Origin: Actinomycetota bacterium
GTDB lineage: Bacteria; Actinomycetota; Thermoleophilia; Gaiellales; Gaiellaceae
Reading direction: 5' to 3'
Assembly (NCBI GenBank): GCA_003139545.1
Contig: PLJC01000018.1
Location: 186,148 to 250,147 of the forward strand
Length of the DNA: 64,000 bases
The notes beneath the pieces are model-generated. The model was not told the origin of the DNA. It did no database searches and saw only the letters and a list, made by a program, of their open reading frames with translations. Shown here one piece after another: positions 52,595-62,026 of this stretch (the stretch's first letter is position 1; every line of letters starts with the position of its first letter). The position numbers and the translations under genes were made by a program.

Positions 52595-52821
52595 ACGCGC
52601 CGCGCCCGGCGCGCGTCGAGGCACGCATCGACGGGTCGCCGTGCGCGGTGAACCATCAGCCGGTCGCTGTGCTGCGCGAGGAGTGGCGCGTGCTCGATCG
52701 CTGGTGGACCGAGGAGCCGGTGCTGCGCCGCTACTTCGAGGTCGTGCTCGAGAGCGGCGAGAACACCGTCGTCTTCCACGACGGCTCACGCGGCGGGTGG
52801 TTCAGCCAGCGCGGTGCCTAG
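52543..52821 (+). CDS. DUF6504-like small protein of the imuB-dnaE2 region
   Basis: This 92-aa protein, with core RPARVEARIDGSPCAVN, LREEWRVLDRWWTEEPV and RRYFEVVLESGENTVVFHD, resembles the DUF6504 proteins often found with ImuB/DnaE2 in actinobacteria. It begins inside imuB (52-bp overlap) with a strong Shine-Dalgarno GGAGG 7 nt before ATG 52543, so it is co-transcribed and SOS-induced with imuB. The role in the mutasome is not established. Confidence 0.75.
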   Translation: MVADSRDARAVRTAGRLNAPRPARVEARIDGSPCAVNHQPVAVLREEWRVLDRWWTEEPVLRRYFEVVLESGENTVVFHDGSRGGWFSQRGA

Positions 52822-52825
52822 GGGC

Positions 52826-54028
52826 TTAGAACGTGAACAGATCGAAGAGGTCGCTGAGCGACGCGAGCCCGTCCCGCGGCGGTGCAGGCGCGCCGCCGGC
52901 CTCGTAGTTCGCGCCGGTCGGGGTGGATGAATCGAAGCCGTGGTTCCTCGACGCCAGCGTGGGCAGTCCGAACACCCGCTCGACGAACTTCAGCATGGAC
53001 GTATGGTCAGCCGGCTTGGCCGACTTCACCACGCCCTTGCGTGCATGCGGCGACACGACCCACAGCGGCACGCGAACGCCGAGCCCGTAGGCGTCGACCT
53101 TCGGCGGCGGCACATGGTCGAAGTAGCCGCCGTGCTCGTCGTAGGTGAGCAGGAACGCGGACGTTTTCCATGCGGTCGACTTCCGTAGCGCCGCGATGAG
53201 CTCCTTCTGCAGCTCCATCCCCACCGACACGTTCGCGGGCGGGTGCTCGTCGAGCTGCTGCGAGAAGCTCGGGACGATCCACGAGACCTGGGGCAGCTTC
53301 CCGTGTGCGCAGTCGTCGAGGTACTCCTGCTTCGTGGCATGCGTCCGCGAATCGTGCGTCCAGCGGCTCCAGAAGACGGCGACGTTGTCGGTGTCGAAGA
53401 TCGGGTCGGTCCCGGCGTTGTAGATCTTCCAGCTGACGTGCGCTTCGTCGAGCAGGTCGAGGATGATCGGCCATTTCTTGGAGTCGAAGACGCCGTTGCC
53501 GAAAACCCCGTCCGTCGTGATACCGCCGGACGTGCCGGACATGAGATAGAAGCGATTCGGCCACGTCGGTCCGAGAACGGAACAGAAGTAGTTCGCGCAC
53601 AGTCCCGCCTCGGCGAACAGGCCGTAATAGAAGGGCAGCTCCTTGGCGGTGTAATACCCGATCCCGGTCGGCCCGCTGGACCTGTAGAAGCCGTCCATCT
53701 TGCCGCCGTCGACCTGTGCATGAACGACCGGCCAGAAGTGCGGCGGATCCGGCGTCGACAGCGCCTTCAGCTCGAACGGCGCGTGACGGGCGCCCCCGGC
53801 GCCGGGTTGCGTGTACCCGGACGGAGGACCGAAGCCTGCGGCCTGGACTTCGCGGGCGTAGCCGAAGTAATGGTCGAACGAACGGTTCTCCTGGCACGAG
53901 ATGACGACGTGCCGGATCGGGCTGCGCGGCTTCCGCGAACGAACGTCGATCGCGGGCACACCGGCCAGTGCCGCGCCGGCAACCGCTGCCCGCTCGAGAA
54001 ACGTCTTCCGTGTGATGGCGTCCTGCAT
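52826..54028 (-). CDS. Phospholipase C / acid phosphatase-like phosphoesterase
   Basis: This 400-aa exported phosphoesterase (PF04185-type) has a Tat-like leader (ITRKTFLERAAVAGAALAG, with RK instead of RR), the metal and nucleophile region CQENRSFDHYFG, the segment GPTWPNRFYLMSGTSGG, SWIVPSFSQQLDEHPPAN, LLTYDEHGGYFDHVPPP, and DHTSMLKFVERVFGLP. It hydrolyses phosphoesters such as phospholipids. It lies between the two SOS mutagenesis loci on the other strand; no LexA box was seen for it. Confidence 0.9.
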   Translation of the reverse strand: MQDAITRKTFLERAAVAGAALAGVPAIDVRSRKPRSPIRHVVISCQENRSFDHYFGYAREVQAAGFGPPSGYTQPGAGGARHAPFELKALSTPDPPHFWPVVHAQVDGGKMDGFYRSSGPTGIGYYTAKELPFYYGLFAEAGLCANYFCSVLGPTWPNRFYLMSGTSGGITTDGVFGNGVFDSKKWPIILDLLDEAHVSWKIYNAGTDPIFDTDNVAVFWSRWTHDSRTHATKQEYLDDCAHGKLPQVSWIVPSFSQQLDEHPPANVSVGMELQKELIAALRKSTAWKTSAFLLTYDEHGGYFDHVPPPKVDAYGLGVRVPLWVVSPHARKGVVKSAKPADHTSMLKFVERVFGLPTLASRNHGFDSSTPTGANYEAGGAPAPPRDGLASLSDLFDLFTF

Positions 54029-54043
54029 GCCGGCTGCGCGACC

Positions 54044-54661
54044 CTACTCCTTCGATGGGAACGCCGCGCGGAGGTCTCGTGCGGCCGCTTCGGGATCGTC
54101 CGCGTCGCGGATCGCGCGCACGACCGCGACGCCAGGTGCGCCCGCCTCGATCACCTCCGCGACGTTCGCGAGCTCGATCCCGCCGATCGCAAACCACGGG
54201 ATCGTCACGCGCGCGGCCGTCGCGCGCACGAGCTCGAACCCTCCGGCGACGGACTCTGTCTTCGTCGGCGTCGCGAACACGGCGCCGACGCCGAGGTAAT
54301 CGGCTCCGGCGATCGCATCGAGCTGCGCCTCCGTCTCGATCGAAAGGCCGACAAGGCACTCGTCCCCGACGATGACCCGCGCATCGGCGACGTTCGTATC
54401 CTGCTGGCCGACGTGCACACCGTCGGCGCCGCACGCGGCCACGAGGTCGGGCCGGTCGTTGAGCACGAACAGTGCTCCATATGCGTCACATGCGACCCGG
54501 AACGACTCCGCGGCGCGCACGAGGTCGTCGTCGGAGGCCTCCTTGTCGCGCAGCTGGACGACGTCGACACCGCCGCGCAGCGCCGCGTCGAGCACGTGCG
54601 TATGCGCGCCGTCGAGCACGACACACAGCTGAGCCACAGCGAGCCTTAACCGTCGATTCAT
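54044..54661 (-). CDS. thiE: Thiamine-phosphate synthase
   Basis: This 205-aa TIM-barrel enzyme joins HMP-PP and thiazole phosphate. It has GGVDVVQLRDKEAS, ALFVLNDRPDLVAACGADGVHVGQQD, VGLSIETEAQL, DYLGVGAVFATPTK and PWFAIGGIELANV. No other thiamine gene is adjacent. ATG 54661 has TAGGCT 7 nt upstream on its strand, back to back with the -10 of the divergent gene. Confidence 0.93.
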   Translation of the reverse strand: MNRRLRLAVAQLCVVLDGAHTHVLDAALRGGVDVVQLRDKEASDDDLVRAAESFRVACDAYGALFVLNDRPDLVAACGADGVHVGQQDTNVADARVIVGDECLVGLSIETEAQLDAIAGADYLGVGAVFATPTKTESVAGGFELVRATAARVTIPWFAIGGIELANVAEVIEAGAPGVAVVRAIRDADDPEAAARDLRAAFPSKE

Positions 54662-54668
54662 CCGGTCA

Positions 54669-54678
54669 AGCCTAGGGT
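54669..54678. promoter_or_regulatory. Back-to-back -10 elements, thiE and propeller gene
   Basis: Within AGCCTAGGGT, the minus strand reads TAGGCT (54674-54669), 7 nt before the thiE ATG. The plus strand reads TAGGGT (54673-54678), 6 nt before the GTG at 54685. The two hexamers overlap by 2 bp. Confidence 0.45.
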
Positions 54679-54684
54679 GCCGAG

Positions 54685-55659
54685 GTGATTAGCCTCCTCG
54701 TGGCCATCCTGAGCGCGGTCTCGCTCCATACGTTGCCGCTGCCGGGCGCGTTGCTCATCGCCGACCGCGGGAACGATCGCATGCTCCTCGTCGACCCGCA
54801 GCACCGTGTGCTGTGGCACTTCCCGAACGCGCGCGACCTTGCGAAGGGCGTCCACCTCAATTTCGACGACGACACGTTCGTCGAGCCGGGCGGCAAGGCG
54901 ATCGTCTCCAACGAGGAGGAGGCGCACACGATCGTTTCGGTGAACATCAAGACGCACGCGCGCGTCCACCTGTACGGGACGCCCGGCGTGCGCGGCAGCG
55001 GCCCGAACGAGCTGAACACGCCCGACGACGCCTATGTGCTTCCGGACGGGACGCTGACCGTCGCCGACGCGTACAACTGCCGCGTCCTGTTCATCCGGTC
55101 GCACCGGATCGTGCGCCAGATCGGCACGACGGGCGTGTGCAGACATGATCCGCCGAAGTACCTCGGCGCAGTGAACGGCGACACGCCGCTCCCCGGCGGC
55201 GGAGTGCTGATCTCCGAGATCCAGGGCTCGTGGATCGACGACATCTCTGCGAACGGCCGTCTGCGCTGGGCTGTGCAGGCGCCGGTGTCGTACCCGTCCG
55301 ACCCGCAACCGCTGCCCGGCGGGCGGATCCTCCTCGCCGACTACTCGAGCCCGGGCGCGGCGATGATCATCGACCGGCACGGCAAGGTTCTCTGGCGCTA
55401 CGGGCCGAGCTCGGGGTGGGGAGCCCTCGACCATCCGTCGCTCGCGATGATGCTCCCGAACGGGAACATCGCCGTGAACGACGACTACAAGGATCGCGTC
55501 GTCGTCATCGACCCGAAGAAGAACAAGATCGTCTGGCAGTACGGCCACGCAAGCCTCCCCGGCCGTGGCGCCGGCTTCCTGAATACGCCCGACGGGCTCG
55601 ACTTCGTCCCGCTCGGCCCCGGCAACGTGCCGCTCTGGGCCGAAGTCCACCATCCCTAG
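54685..55659 (+). CDS. Beta-propeller protein, NHL/PQQ or arylsulfotransferase-like
   Basis: This 324-aa protein has a short hydrophobic N-terminus (ISLLVAILSAVSL) and five or six repeated blades with L/I-ADRGNDRML.VD, LTVADAYNCRVLFI, ILLADYSSPGAAMIID and IAVNDDYKDRVVVID patterns plus conserved WHFP, LWRYG and VWQYG ends. This is typical of NHL or arylsulfotransferase-like propellers. No active-site residues can be assigned. It probably acts outside the cytoplasm. Confidence 0.75.
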   Translation: MISLLVAILSAVSLHTLPLPGALLIADRGNDRMLLVDPQHRVLWHFPNARDLAKGVHLNFDDDTFVEPGGKAIVSNEEEAHTIVSVNIKTHARVHLYGTPGVRGSGPNELNTPDDAYVLPDGTLTVADAYNCRVLFIRSHRIVRQIGTTGVCRHDPPKYLGAVNGDTPLPGGGVLISEIQGSWIDDISANGRLRWAVQAPVSYPSDPQPLPGGRILLADYSSPGAAMIIDRHGKVLWRYGPSSGWGALDHPSLAMMLPNGNIAVNDDYKDRVVVIDPKKNKIVWQYGHASLPGRGAGFLNTPDGLDFVPLGPGNVPLWAEVHHP

Positions 55660-55663
55660 CAAG

Positions 55664-55683
55664 CGAACATACGTTCGTATAGC
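55664..55683 (+). promoter_or_regulatory. LexA (SOS) box and -10 of dnaE2
   Basis: CGAACATACGTTCG (55664-55677) is a CGAAC-N4-GTTCG LexA box whose 12-bp core is identical to box 2 of imuB. It runs directly into TATAGC (55678-55683), 8 nt before the dnaE2 GTG at 55692. No good -35 is visible. Confidence 0.8.
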
Positions 55684-55691
55684 GTAGGACG

Positions 55692-58600
55692 GTGACCTAC
55701 GTCGAGCTCCACGCGCACTCGGCGTACTCCTTTCTCGACGGGGCCTCGCAGCCGGAGGAGCTCGCCGCCCGGGCGGCCGAGCTTGGCTACGAGGCGCTCG
55801 CGCTCACCGACCACGACGGCGTCTACGGATCGCTCGAGTTCGCGCACGCGGCGAAGCACTTCGGCGTCCGGCCGATCACCGGCGCCGAGGTGACCATCGT
55901 CGGAGGAGCGCACGTCACGCTTCTCGTCGAGACGGCAGCGGGTTACGCGAACCTCTGCCGGCTGCTCACCGCCGCGCACGCGGGAACGCGGCCGAAGGAA
56001 GGAGCGGAGCCGCTGCCGCCGGCGCTCGACCAGACAGTGCTCGAGGAACTGAACGACGGGCTCGTCTGCCTCTCGGGCTGCGCCCGCGACGGCCTCGCCG
56101 TGCACTACCCGAACGCGGCTGCGCGGCTCGCCGCCGCTTTCGGCCGCGACCGCTTCTACGTCGAGCTGCAGCGGCCGTTCGAGCGCGGTGACTCGCGCCG
56201 CAACGCTGCGCTGCGCGACCTCGCCGAGACGCTTCGCGTGCACACCGTCGCTTCGGGAGACGTGCACGCGCACGACGAACGCCGCGCGGCGCTGCAGGAC
56301 GTGCTCGTCGCGATTCGCTGTCGCACGTCGCTCGACGGCTGCGAGCGGGAGCGGCGCGGCAACCACGAGTCCGTCCTCGCTGCACCGGCGGAGATGGCCG
56401 AGCGCTTCCCCGACGACCGCGGCGCGGTCGCGCGGTCGCGTGAGCTCGCGGAGCGGCTCGAGTTCGACCTCACGCAGGAGCTCGGCTACCGCTATCCCGA
56501 CTTCTCCGACGGCGCCGAGCCTGCGAGCGTGCAGCTCCGCCGCGTGTGCGAGCGCGCCTTCGCCGAGCGCTACGCCGGGCTGAACGGCCACAAGCGGCGC
56601 GTGCAGGCTCGGCTCGACGAGGAGCTGGCGCTGATCGACGAGCTCGGGCTCGCCGGCTTCTTCCTCCTGCACTGGGAGGTGCTGGAGCTCGCGCGCGAGG
56701 TCGCGCTCGAGGTGCGCGGCCCCGGCTCGATGCGGCACATGCTCCCGCCCGGACGCGGGCGCGGCTCCTCCGTCGGATCGCTCGTCTGCTACCTGACCGG
56801 GCTCTCGCACGTCGACCCGGTGCAGGCGAACCTCTCGCTCGGCCGCTTCATCAACCGCGAGCTCTCGTCCGTCCCCGACATCGACCTCGACTTCCCGCGG
56901 GACATCCGCGAGAAGCTCATCGTCCGCGTCACCGAGCGCTACGGCCGCGAGCACGCCGCGCTCGTCGCGAGCTTCGCGACCTATCGCTCGCGCGGCGCGA
57001 TCCGCGACGTCGGCAAGGCGCTCGGCCTACCGTTCGCCGACCTCGAACGGCTGGCGAAGCTGACCGACGGATGGAATGCCGCCCGCGTCGCCGAGGAGAT
57101 GGCGATGCTCCCCGACGCGGAACAGAAGCTCGCCTCGCCGCGCTGGCGCGCGTTCGGGGAGCTGTGCACCGAGATCGGCGGCCTTCCGCGCCACATCTCC
57201 CAGCACCCCGGCGGGATGGTGATCTCGACGCGGCCGCTCGTCGAGCTCGTCCCCGTGCAGCCGGCGGCGATGGCGGGACGCCAGATGTGCCAGTGGGACA
57301 AGGACTCGTGCGCGGATGCCGGCTTCTTGAAGATCGACCTGCTCGGGCTAGGGATGCTGTCGGCGGTGGAGGAGTGCGTCGACCTGGTCGCGCGCACGCG
57401 CGGCGAGCAGATCGACCTCTCACGCATCCCGCTCGACGACCGCGACGTGTTCGCGGAGATCCAGCGTGCGGACACCGTCGGCTGCTTCCAGATCGAGAGC
57501 CGCGCGCAGATGCAGACGATCCTGCGCACGCGGCCGGAGAATCTCGACGACATCACCATCCAGGTCGCGCTCGTGCGGCCGGGGCCGATCCAGGGCAAGG
57601 CGGTGCACCCGTACATCGAGCGACGGCAGAGGCTCCGCGAGGACCCGAGCTACGAGCCGCCCGCGGATCACCCGCTGCTCAGGGAGCCGCTGCGGGACAC
57701 GCTCGGCGTCGTCGTCTTCCAGGACCAGGTGCTCGACGTCGCCATCCATCTCGCCGGCTTCACGATCGGCGAGGCGGAGGGGCTGCGGCGCGCGATGAGC
57801 CGCAAGCGCTCGCATGCGGCGCTCGAGTCATATCGCGAGCGCTTCGTCGAAGGCGCGCGCGCCAACGACGTCGACGACGTCACCGCGAACATGGTCTACG
57901 ACAAGCTCGTGGCGTTCTCCGGCTTCGGCTTCCCGAAGTCGCACTCGGCCGCGTTCGGGCTGCTCGCATATCAGTCCGCGTGGCTTCGCCATCACTACGG
58001 CGCCGAGTTCCTCACAGCGTTGCTCAACGCGCAGCCGATGGGCTTCTATCCGCCGGCGACGCTCGTGCGCGACGGCCAGCACCACGGCATCGAGACGCGC
58101 ACTCCGGACGTCAACCGCAGCGAGGTCGATTGCACGATCGAGGACGGCGCGGTTCGCGTCGGGCTCAAGTACGTGCAGGGCGTGGGGGAGGACGACGCCG
58201 AGGCGGTCGTGGCGACGAGGCCGTACGCGTCCATCCGCGAGCTCGCGCAGCGGACGCCGCTCTCGGGCGACGAGCTGCGTGCGCTCGTCGAGTCCGGAGC
58301 ATGCGACTGCTTCGGGATGAAGAGGCGCGAGCTGCTCTGGCAGCTCGGGCTCGTCCCGCGTGCACAGACGGTGCCCGGCTCACGCGGCGAGGAGAAACAG
58401 CTCGCGCTTCCGCTCGACCCGACGGTGCTGACACCGGACCTGCCCGAGCCGACGGTGTGGGAGCGGATGCTCGCCGACTACCGCACGACGAGCCTCTCGA
58501 TCGGCGTGCACCCGATCGAGCTGATGCGTCCGCATCTGCCGCCGGACACGCTCTCGACGGTCGAGCTGCGCGACCGCCCGAACGGCAGCCACGTGCAGAT

Positions 58601-58901
58601 CGCCGGAATGGTGGTCGCACGCCAGCGGCCGTCGACCGCGAACGGCGTCGTCTTCATGCTCCTCGAGGACGAACACGCGCAGGTCAACCTCATCGTCTTC
58701 CCGCAGGTCTACGACCGCTTCCGCGGCGTCGTGCGCGGCGAGCCGCTCTTGCTCGTTTGCGGTCGCTACGAGCACGTCGACCGCAACCGCAACATCGTCG
58801 TCGACGAGGTCGTCTCCCTCGCCCAGCTCGCGCACGAGCTCACCGAAGGCGCCGACGTCCACGGCTCGCTCCCGGCGGCGCACCACTTCGGCCATCGCTA
58901 G
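55692..58901 (+). CDS. dnaE2: Error-prone DNA polymerase DnaE2 (ImuC)
   Basis: This 1069-aa C-family polymerase alpha subunit is used in SOS-induced translesion synthesis. The PHP domain (ELHAHSAYSFLDGAS, LTDHDGVYGSLEF) is followed by the palm with catalytic aspartates in PDIDLDFP (396-403), FATYRSRGAIRDVGKALGLP, HISQHPGGMVIST, QWDKDSCADAGFLKIDLLGLGM (DnaE2-type), GFPKSHSAAFGLLAYQSAWL, and a C-terminal OB fold. It would act with ImuB from the split cassette 3 kb upstream. The stop interlocks (CTAG) with the GH15 gene. Confidence 0.95.
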   Translation: MTYVELHAHSAYSFLDGASQPEELAARAAELGYEALALTDHDGVYGSLEFAHAAKHFGVRPITGAEVTIVGGAHVTLLVETAAGYANLCRLLTAAHAGTRPKEGAEPLPPALDQTVLEELNDGLVCLSGCARDGLAVHYPNAAARLAAAFGRDRFYVELQRPFERGDSRRNAALRDLAETLRVHTVASGDVHAHDERRAALQDVLVAIRCRTSLDGCERERRGNHESVLAAPAEMAERFPDDRGAVARSRELAERLEFDLTQELGYRYPDFSDGAEPASVQLRRVCERAFAERYAGLNGHKRRVQARLDEELALIDELGLAGFFLLHWEVLELAREVALEVRGPGSMRHMLPPGRGRGSSVGSLVCYLTGLSHVDPVQANLSLGRFINRELSSVPDIDLDFPRDIREKLIVRVTERYGREHAALVASFATYRSRGAIRDVGKALGLPFADLERLAKLTDGWNAARVAEEMAMLPDAEQKLASPRWRAFGELCTEIGGLPRHISQHPGGMVISTRPLVELVPVQPAAMAGRQMCQWDKDSCADAGFLKIDLLGLGMLSAVEECVDLVARTRGEQIDLSRIPLDDRDVFAEIQRADTVGCFQIESRAQMQTILRTRPENLDDITIQVALVRPGPIQGKAVHPYIERRQRLREDPSYEPPADHPLLREPLRDTLGVVVFQDQVLDVAIHLAGFTIGEAEGLRRAMSRKRSHAALESYRERFVEGARANDVDDVTANMVYDKLVAFSGFGFPKSHSAAFGLLAYQSAWLRHHYGAEFLTALLNAQPMGFYPPATLVRDGQHHGIETRTPDVNRSEVDCTIEDGAVRVGLKYVQGVGEDDAEAVVATRPYASIRELAQRTPLSGDELRALVESGACDCFGMKRRELLWQLGLVPRAQTVPGSRGEEKQLALPLDPTVLTPDLPEPTVWERMLADYRTTSLSIGVHPIELMRPHLPPDTLSTVELRDRPNGSHVQIAGMVVARQRPSTANGVVFMLLEDEHAQVNLIVFPQVYDRFRGVVRGEPLLLVCGRYEHVDRNRNIVVDEVVSLAQLAHELTEGADVHGSLPAAHHFGHR

Positions 58902-60700
58902 CCGGCGTGCCGGCGATGCATCGGCGACGGTAGGTGTTGCACCACGTTGAACGCGGAGTTGACGAGCGCGAGGTGCGTGAACGCCTGCGGGAAGTTCCCG
59001 AGCAGGCGCTTCGAACGCGGGTCGTATTCCTCCGCCAGCAGCCCGACGTCGTTGGCAAGATGGACGAGGCGGTCGAAGAGCGCCACCGCGTCCTCGCTGC
59101 GACCGAGCAGCTCGAGGCAGTCGACGAGCCAGAACGAGCACGGCAGGAAGACGCCCTCGCCCGGAGGGAGCCCGTCGACATCGCTCTCCTGCGTGCGATA
59201 GCGGAGCACCAAGCCGTCGACGACGAGGTTCTTCTCGATCGCGGCGACCGTGCCGCGAACCTTCGGGTCCGACGCCGGCAGAAATCCGACGAGCGGGATG
59301 AGGAGAAGGCTCGCGTCCAGCTCCTTCGACCCATACGACTGGACGAACGATCCGAGCTCCTCGTCGAATCCCTTCGCGCACACGTCGGCGTGGATCTCGT
59401 CGCGTAGCGCGCGCCAGTGCTCGACAGGCCCGTCGACCGCGTGCTCCTCGACCGACCGTACGGCGCGGTCGAACGCGACCCAGGCCATCACCTTCGAGTG
59501 AACGAAGTGCCGCCGTTCGCCGCGGATCTCCCAGATGCCCTCATCCGGCTCGCGCCAGATCTCCTCGAGGTGGTTCATCAACACCTTCTGCAGGTCCCAT
59601 GGGTTCTTCTGGAACTCGAGCCCGTGAACACGGGCCTGGTAGAGCGCATCCACGACCTCGCCGAACACATCGATCTGCAACTGCTCGCTCGCGGCATTGC
59701 CGATACGAACAGGCGCTGACCCTTCGTAGCCGGCGAGCCACGGCAGCTCCAGCTCCGTGAGGCGCCGCTCACCGGCGACGCCGTACATCACCTGGATGTC
59801 GGCGGGATCGCCGGCAACAGCGCGCACGAGCCACGTGCGCCACGCGCGCGCCTCCTCCTGGTAATCGGCGTGGAGGAACGCGAGCAGCGTCAGTGTCGCG
59901 TCGCGCAGCCAGCAATAGCGATAGTCCCAGTTGCGCACGCCGCCGATCCACTCCGGCAGCGACGTCGTCGGTGCTGCGACGATCCCGCCTGTCGGCTCGT
60001 AGGTGAGCGCCTTGAGCACGATGAGGGAGCGGAGGATCACGGCGCGCCACTCGTCGGGGATGTCCGCCTCGCACGCGCCGACCCACTTGCGCCAGAACTC
60101 GTCCGTCTCTATGAGCGCCTGCTCCGGGTCGGTCGCCGGCGGAAGGTCGCCGTGCGAGGGGAACCATGTGAGGACGAACGGCACGCGCTCGCCCGCTTCG
60201 ACTGTGAACGTCGAGATCGTCCGCAGGTTCTCGCCCCGCGTGCGCGCGTCGGTGCGGAAGCAGAGGCCGTCGGGGCCGGCGACCGCGACACGGGCGTGAT
60301 CGATGCGTCGCATCCACGGGACGATGTGCCCGTAGTCGAAGCGGATGACGAGCTCGGACCGCATCTCGACCTTGCCGCGGATGCCCTCCACGATGCGAAC
60401 GACATCCGGCGCCTCGTCGCGCGGCGGCATGAAGTCGTAGACACGCACGGCGCCGTCGTCGTTCTCCCAGGTCGTCTCGAGGATGAGCGTGTCACCGCGG
60501 TATTGACGCGAGGTCGTGCCGCCGCTCGTCGGCGCGAGCAGCCAGCGGCCGTTGTCAGTGTCACCGAGCAGGGCGGCGAAACAGGCGCCGGAGTCGAAGC
60601 GTGGGAAACACAGCCAGTCGATCGAGCCGCCCCGTTCGACGAGCGCCGCCGTCTCGAGGTCACCGATCATGGCGTAGTCCTCTATACGAGCCATCGCCAT
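58898..60700 (-). CDS. Glycoside hydrolase family 15 (trehalase/glucoamylase-like)
   Basis: This 600-aa inverting glycosidase has an N-terminal beta-sandwich (IEDYAMIGDLETAALVERGG, SIDWLCFPRFDSGACFAALL) and an (alpha/alpha)6 barrel with WIGGVRNWDYRYCWLRDATL, DEGIWEIRGERRHFVHSKVM with the general acid glutamate, and a second glutamate in GLLAEEYDPRS. Mycobacterial relatives are trehalases. The sugar is not certain from sequence. ATG 60694 is an alternative start two codons in. It overlaps the next gene by 19 bp. Confidence 0.9.
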   Translation of the reverse strand: MAMARIEDYAMIGDLETAALVERGGSIDWLCFPRFDSGACFAALLGDTDNGRWLLAPTSGGTTSRQYRGDTLILETTWENDDGAVRVYDFMPPRDEAPDVVRIVEGIRGKVEMRSELVIRFDYGHIVPWMRRIDHARVAVAGPDGLCFRTDARTRGENLRTISTFTVEAGERVPFVLTWFPSHGDLPPATDPEQALIETDEFWRKWVGACEADIPDEWRAVILRSLIVLKALTYEPTGGIVAAPTTSLPEWIGGVRNWDYRYCWLRDATLTLLAFLHADYQEEARAWRTWLVRAVAGDPADIQVMYGVAGERRLTELELPWLAGYEGSAPVRIGNAASEQLQIDVFGEVVDALYQARVHGLEFQKNPWDLQKVLMNHLEEIWREPDEGIWEIRGERRHFVHSKVMAWVAFDRAVRSVEEHAVDGPVEHWRALRDEIHADVCAKGFDEELGSFVQSYGSKELDASLLLIPLVGFLPASDPKVRGTVAAIEKNLVVDGLVLRYRTQESDVDGLPPGEGVFLPCSFWLVDCLELLGRSEDAVALFDRLVHLANDVGLLAEEYDPRSKRLLGNFPQAFTHLALVNSAFNVVQHLPSPMHRRHAG

Positions 60701-60978
60701 CGCTTCTTCGCAGCGCGCTCGAACACGGATTCATACTCCTCGACTGCTTCGCCCTCGAGCGTGCGCGCAAAGCGGTCGCGCATGTCGGCGAGCGCATCCT
60801 TTACGGCGTCGACGATATCCATGTAATCCCCGTACGCCTCCTCGGCCTCTTCACGGTCGGCATGGTCGTACTTGCCTTTCATCTCCCGCGCTTCGGCGAG
60901 CAGTCCGTCCGCCTCGTCGGTCGCGAACACGTCGAGCTGCCGCGTGACGACCTCCGAGAAGCGTCGGCGGAACATCAT
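60682..60978 (-). CDS. Small acidic helical protein, unknown
   Basis: This 98-aa, mostly helical and charged protein has AEAREMKGKYDHADREEAEEAYGDYMDIVDAVKDALADM in the middle (residues about 28-66) and a basic, tryptophan-containing C-terminus. No family is recognised. It is linked by overlaps to a glycosyltransferase upstream (4 bp) and GH15 downstream (19 bp), so the three form an operon that may deal with a sugar or trehalose product. Confidence 0.65.
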   Translation of the reverse strand: MMFRRRFSEVVTRQLDVFATDEADGLLAEAREMKGKYDHADREEAEEAYGDYMDIVDAVKDALADMRDRFARTLEGEAVEEYESVFERAAKKRWRWLV

Positions 60979-62021
60979 GCGATCTCCTCGTACAGCGCGA
61001 GATGTGCACGGGCGGCAGCATCCCAGGTGAGCTCGTCACGCGCGCGCATTGCTCCGGCCCGCGCCTCGGCGAGCGCGCCGGCGTCCGTCAGCAGCTCGTG
61101 CACCGCGGCCGCGAGCGCCTCGACGTCGCCCGCCTCGACGACGCGGCCGGCTCCGAAGCGCCGCACGGGCTCGGCGATGCCGCCGACGTCGTACGCGATG
61201 GCAGGCACACCGGCGCCGAGCGCTCGCAGCAGCGCGCCGCTCTGGTCGAGCTCCGGGCGGTAGGGGAAGACGGCCACCGTCGCTTCGCCGAGCGCGCGGT
61301 CGACCTCCGCCTGGGGCAGGTAGCCGAGGCGCCACTCGACCTCGAGGCCGGTCGCAGCGGCGCGATAGCCGTCGACGGGCTCGAGCGGGTCGCCGGCGAC
61401 GAGGAGCCGCGCGTCGCCCGCGCGGCGCACGGCGTCGATTGCATCGCCGAGCCCCTTGTACGGTCGGATGACGCCGAAGCACAGAACCGTGCGTCCGTCG
61501 TCCTGCCGCGCCGGATCGCTTCGGAATACCGGATGCGGAATGACGCGTGCGTCGACGTCGAGCTCGGCGAGCGCCTCGCGGCCGCGCTCGCTGTGGACGA
61601 CGACACGGTCGAAGCGGGCGAGGAGGTCACGCCAGAGGTTCTCCTTCTTCGCCGTTCGTCGCGGCAGGAGGTCGTGTGCGGTGAAGACCGACGGCACGCG
61701 CGGCTGCAGGAGCCGCGCGTCGAGCTCTGGCACGAGCCACTGCACGTGCACGACGTCCGCCCGGCGGCGATTCAGGGCGGCGACGCCGAAGGGATGCTCG
61801 ACGATCTTCAGGGGCAGCCGCAACCGGGAGCGGCCGAACAGCCGCGAGGAGAGCGGGTAGTACGGCTCGCTGCGTGTGTACCCGACGGCGGCCGGAACGT
61901 CGCCGAAGCGGAAGCGCGATGTGAGGAGCTCGACGTCGGCGCCGGCACGCGCGAGCGCGGACGCGAGCTCGTGGTCGTACGCCGGCGTGAACGCGGGAGG
62001 GTCGGCGAGGACGATTCGCAC
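60975..62021 (-). CDS. Glycosyltransferase family 4 (GT-B fold)
   Basis: This 348-aa GT-B glycosyltransferase has an N-terminal acceptor domain (RIVLADPPAFTPAYDHELASAL, then VVHVQWLVPEL) and a C-terminal nucleotide-sugar domain with LCFGVIRPYKGLGDAIDA, VAVFPYRPELDQSGALLRALGAGVPAIAYDVGGIAEPV including the donor-binding glutamate-like region. The donor and acceptor are unknown. GTG 62021 lies 6 nt after TAGCCT on its strand, an element shared with the divergent EEP gene. Confidence 0.88.
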   Translation of the reverse strand: MRIVLADPPAFTPAYDHELASALARAGADVELLTSRFRFGDVPAAVGYTRSEPYYPLSSRLFGRSRLRLPLKIVEHPFGVAALNRRRADVVHVQWLVPELDARLLQPRVPSVFTAHDLLPRRTAKKENLWRDLLARFDRVVVHSERGREALAELDVDARVIPHPVFRSDPARQDDGRTVLCFGVIRPYKGLGDAIDAVRRAGDARLLVAGDPLEPVDGYRAAATGLEVEWRLGYLPQAEVDRALGEATVAVFPYRPELDQSGALLRALGAGVPAIAYDVGGIAEPVRRFGAGRVVEAGDVEALAAAVHELLTDAGALAEARAGAMRARDELTWDAAARAHLALYEEIA

Positions 62022-62026
62022 CGTCG

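Noticed and set aside
60682-60978. 98-aa acidic helical gene considered as an antitoxin
   Set aside because: No toxin partner lies next to it; the overlapping neighbours are a glycosyltransferase and a glycosidase.
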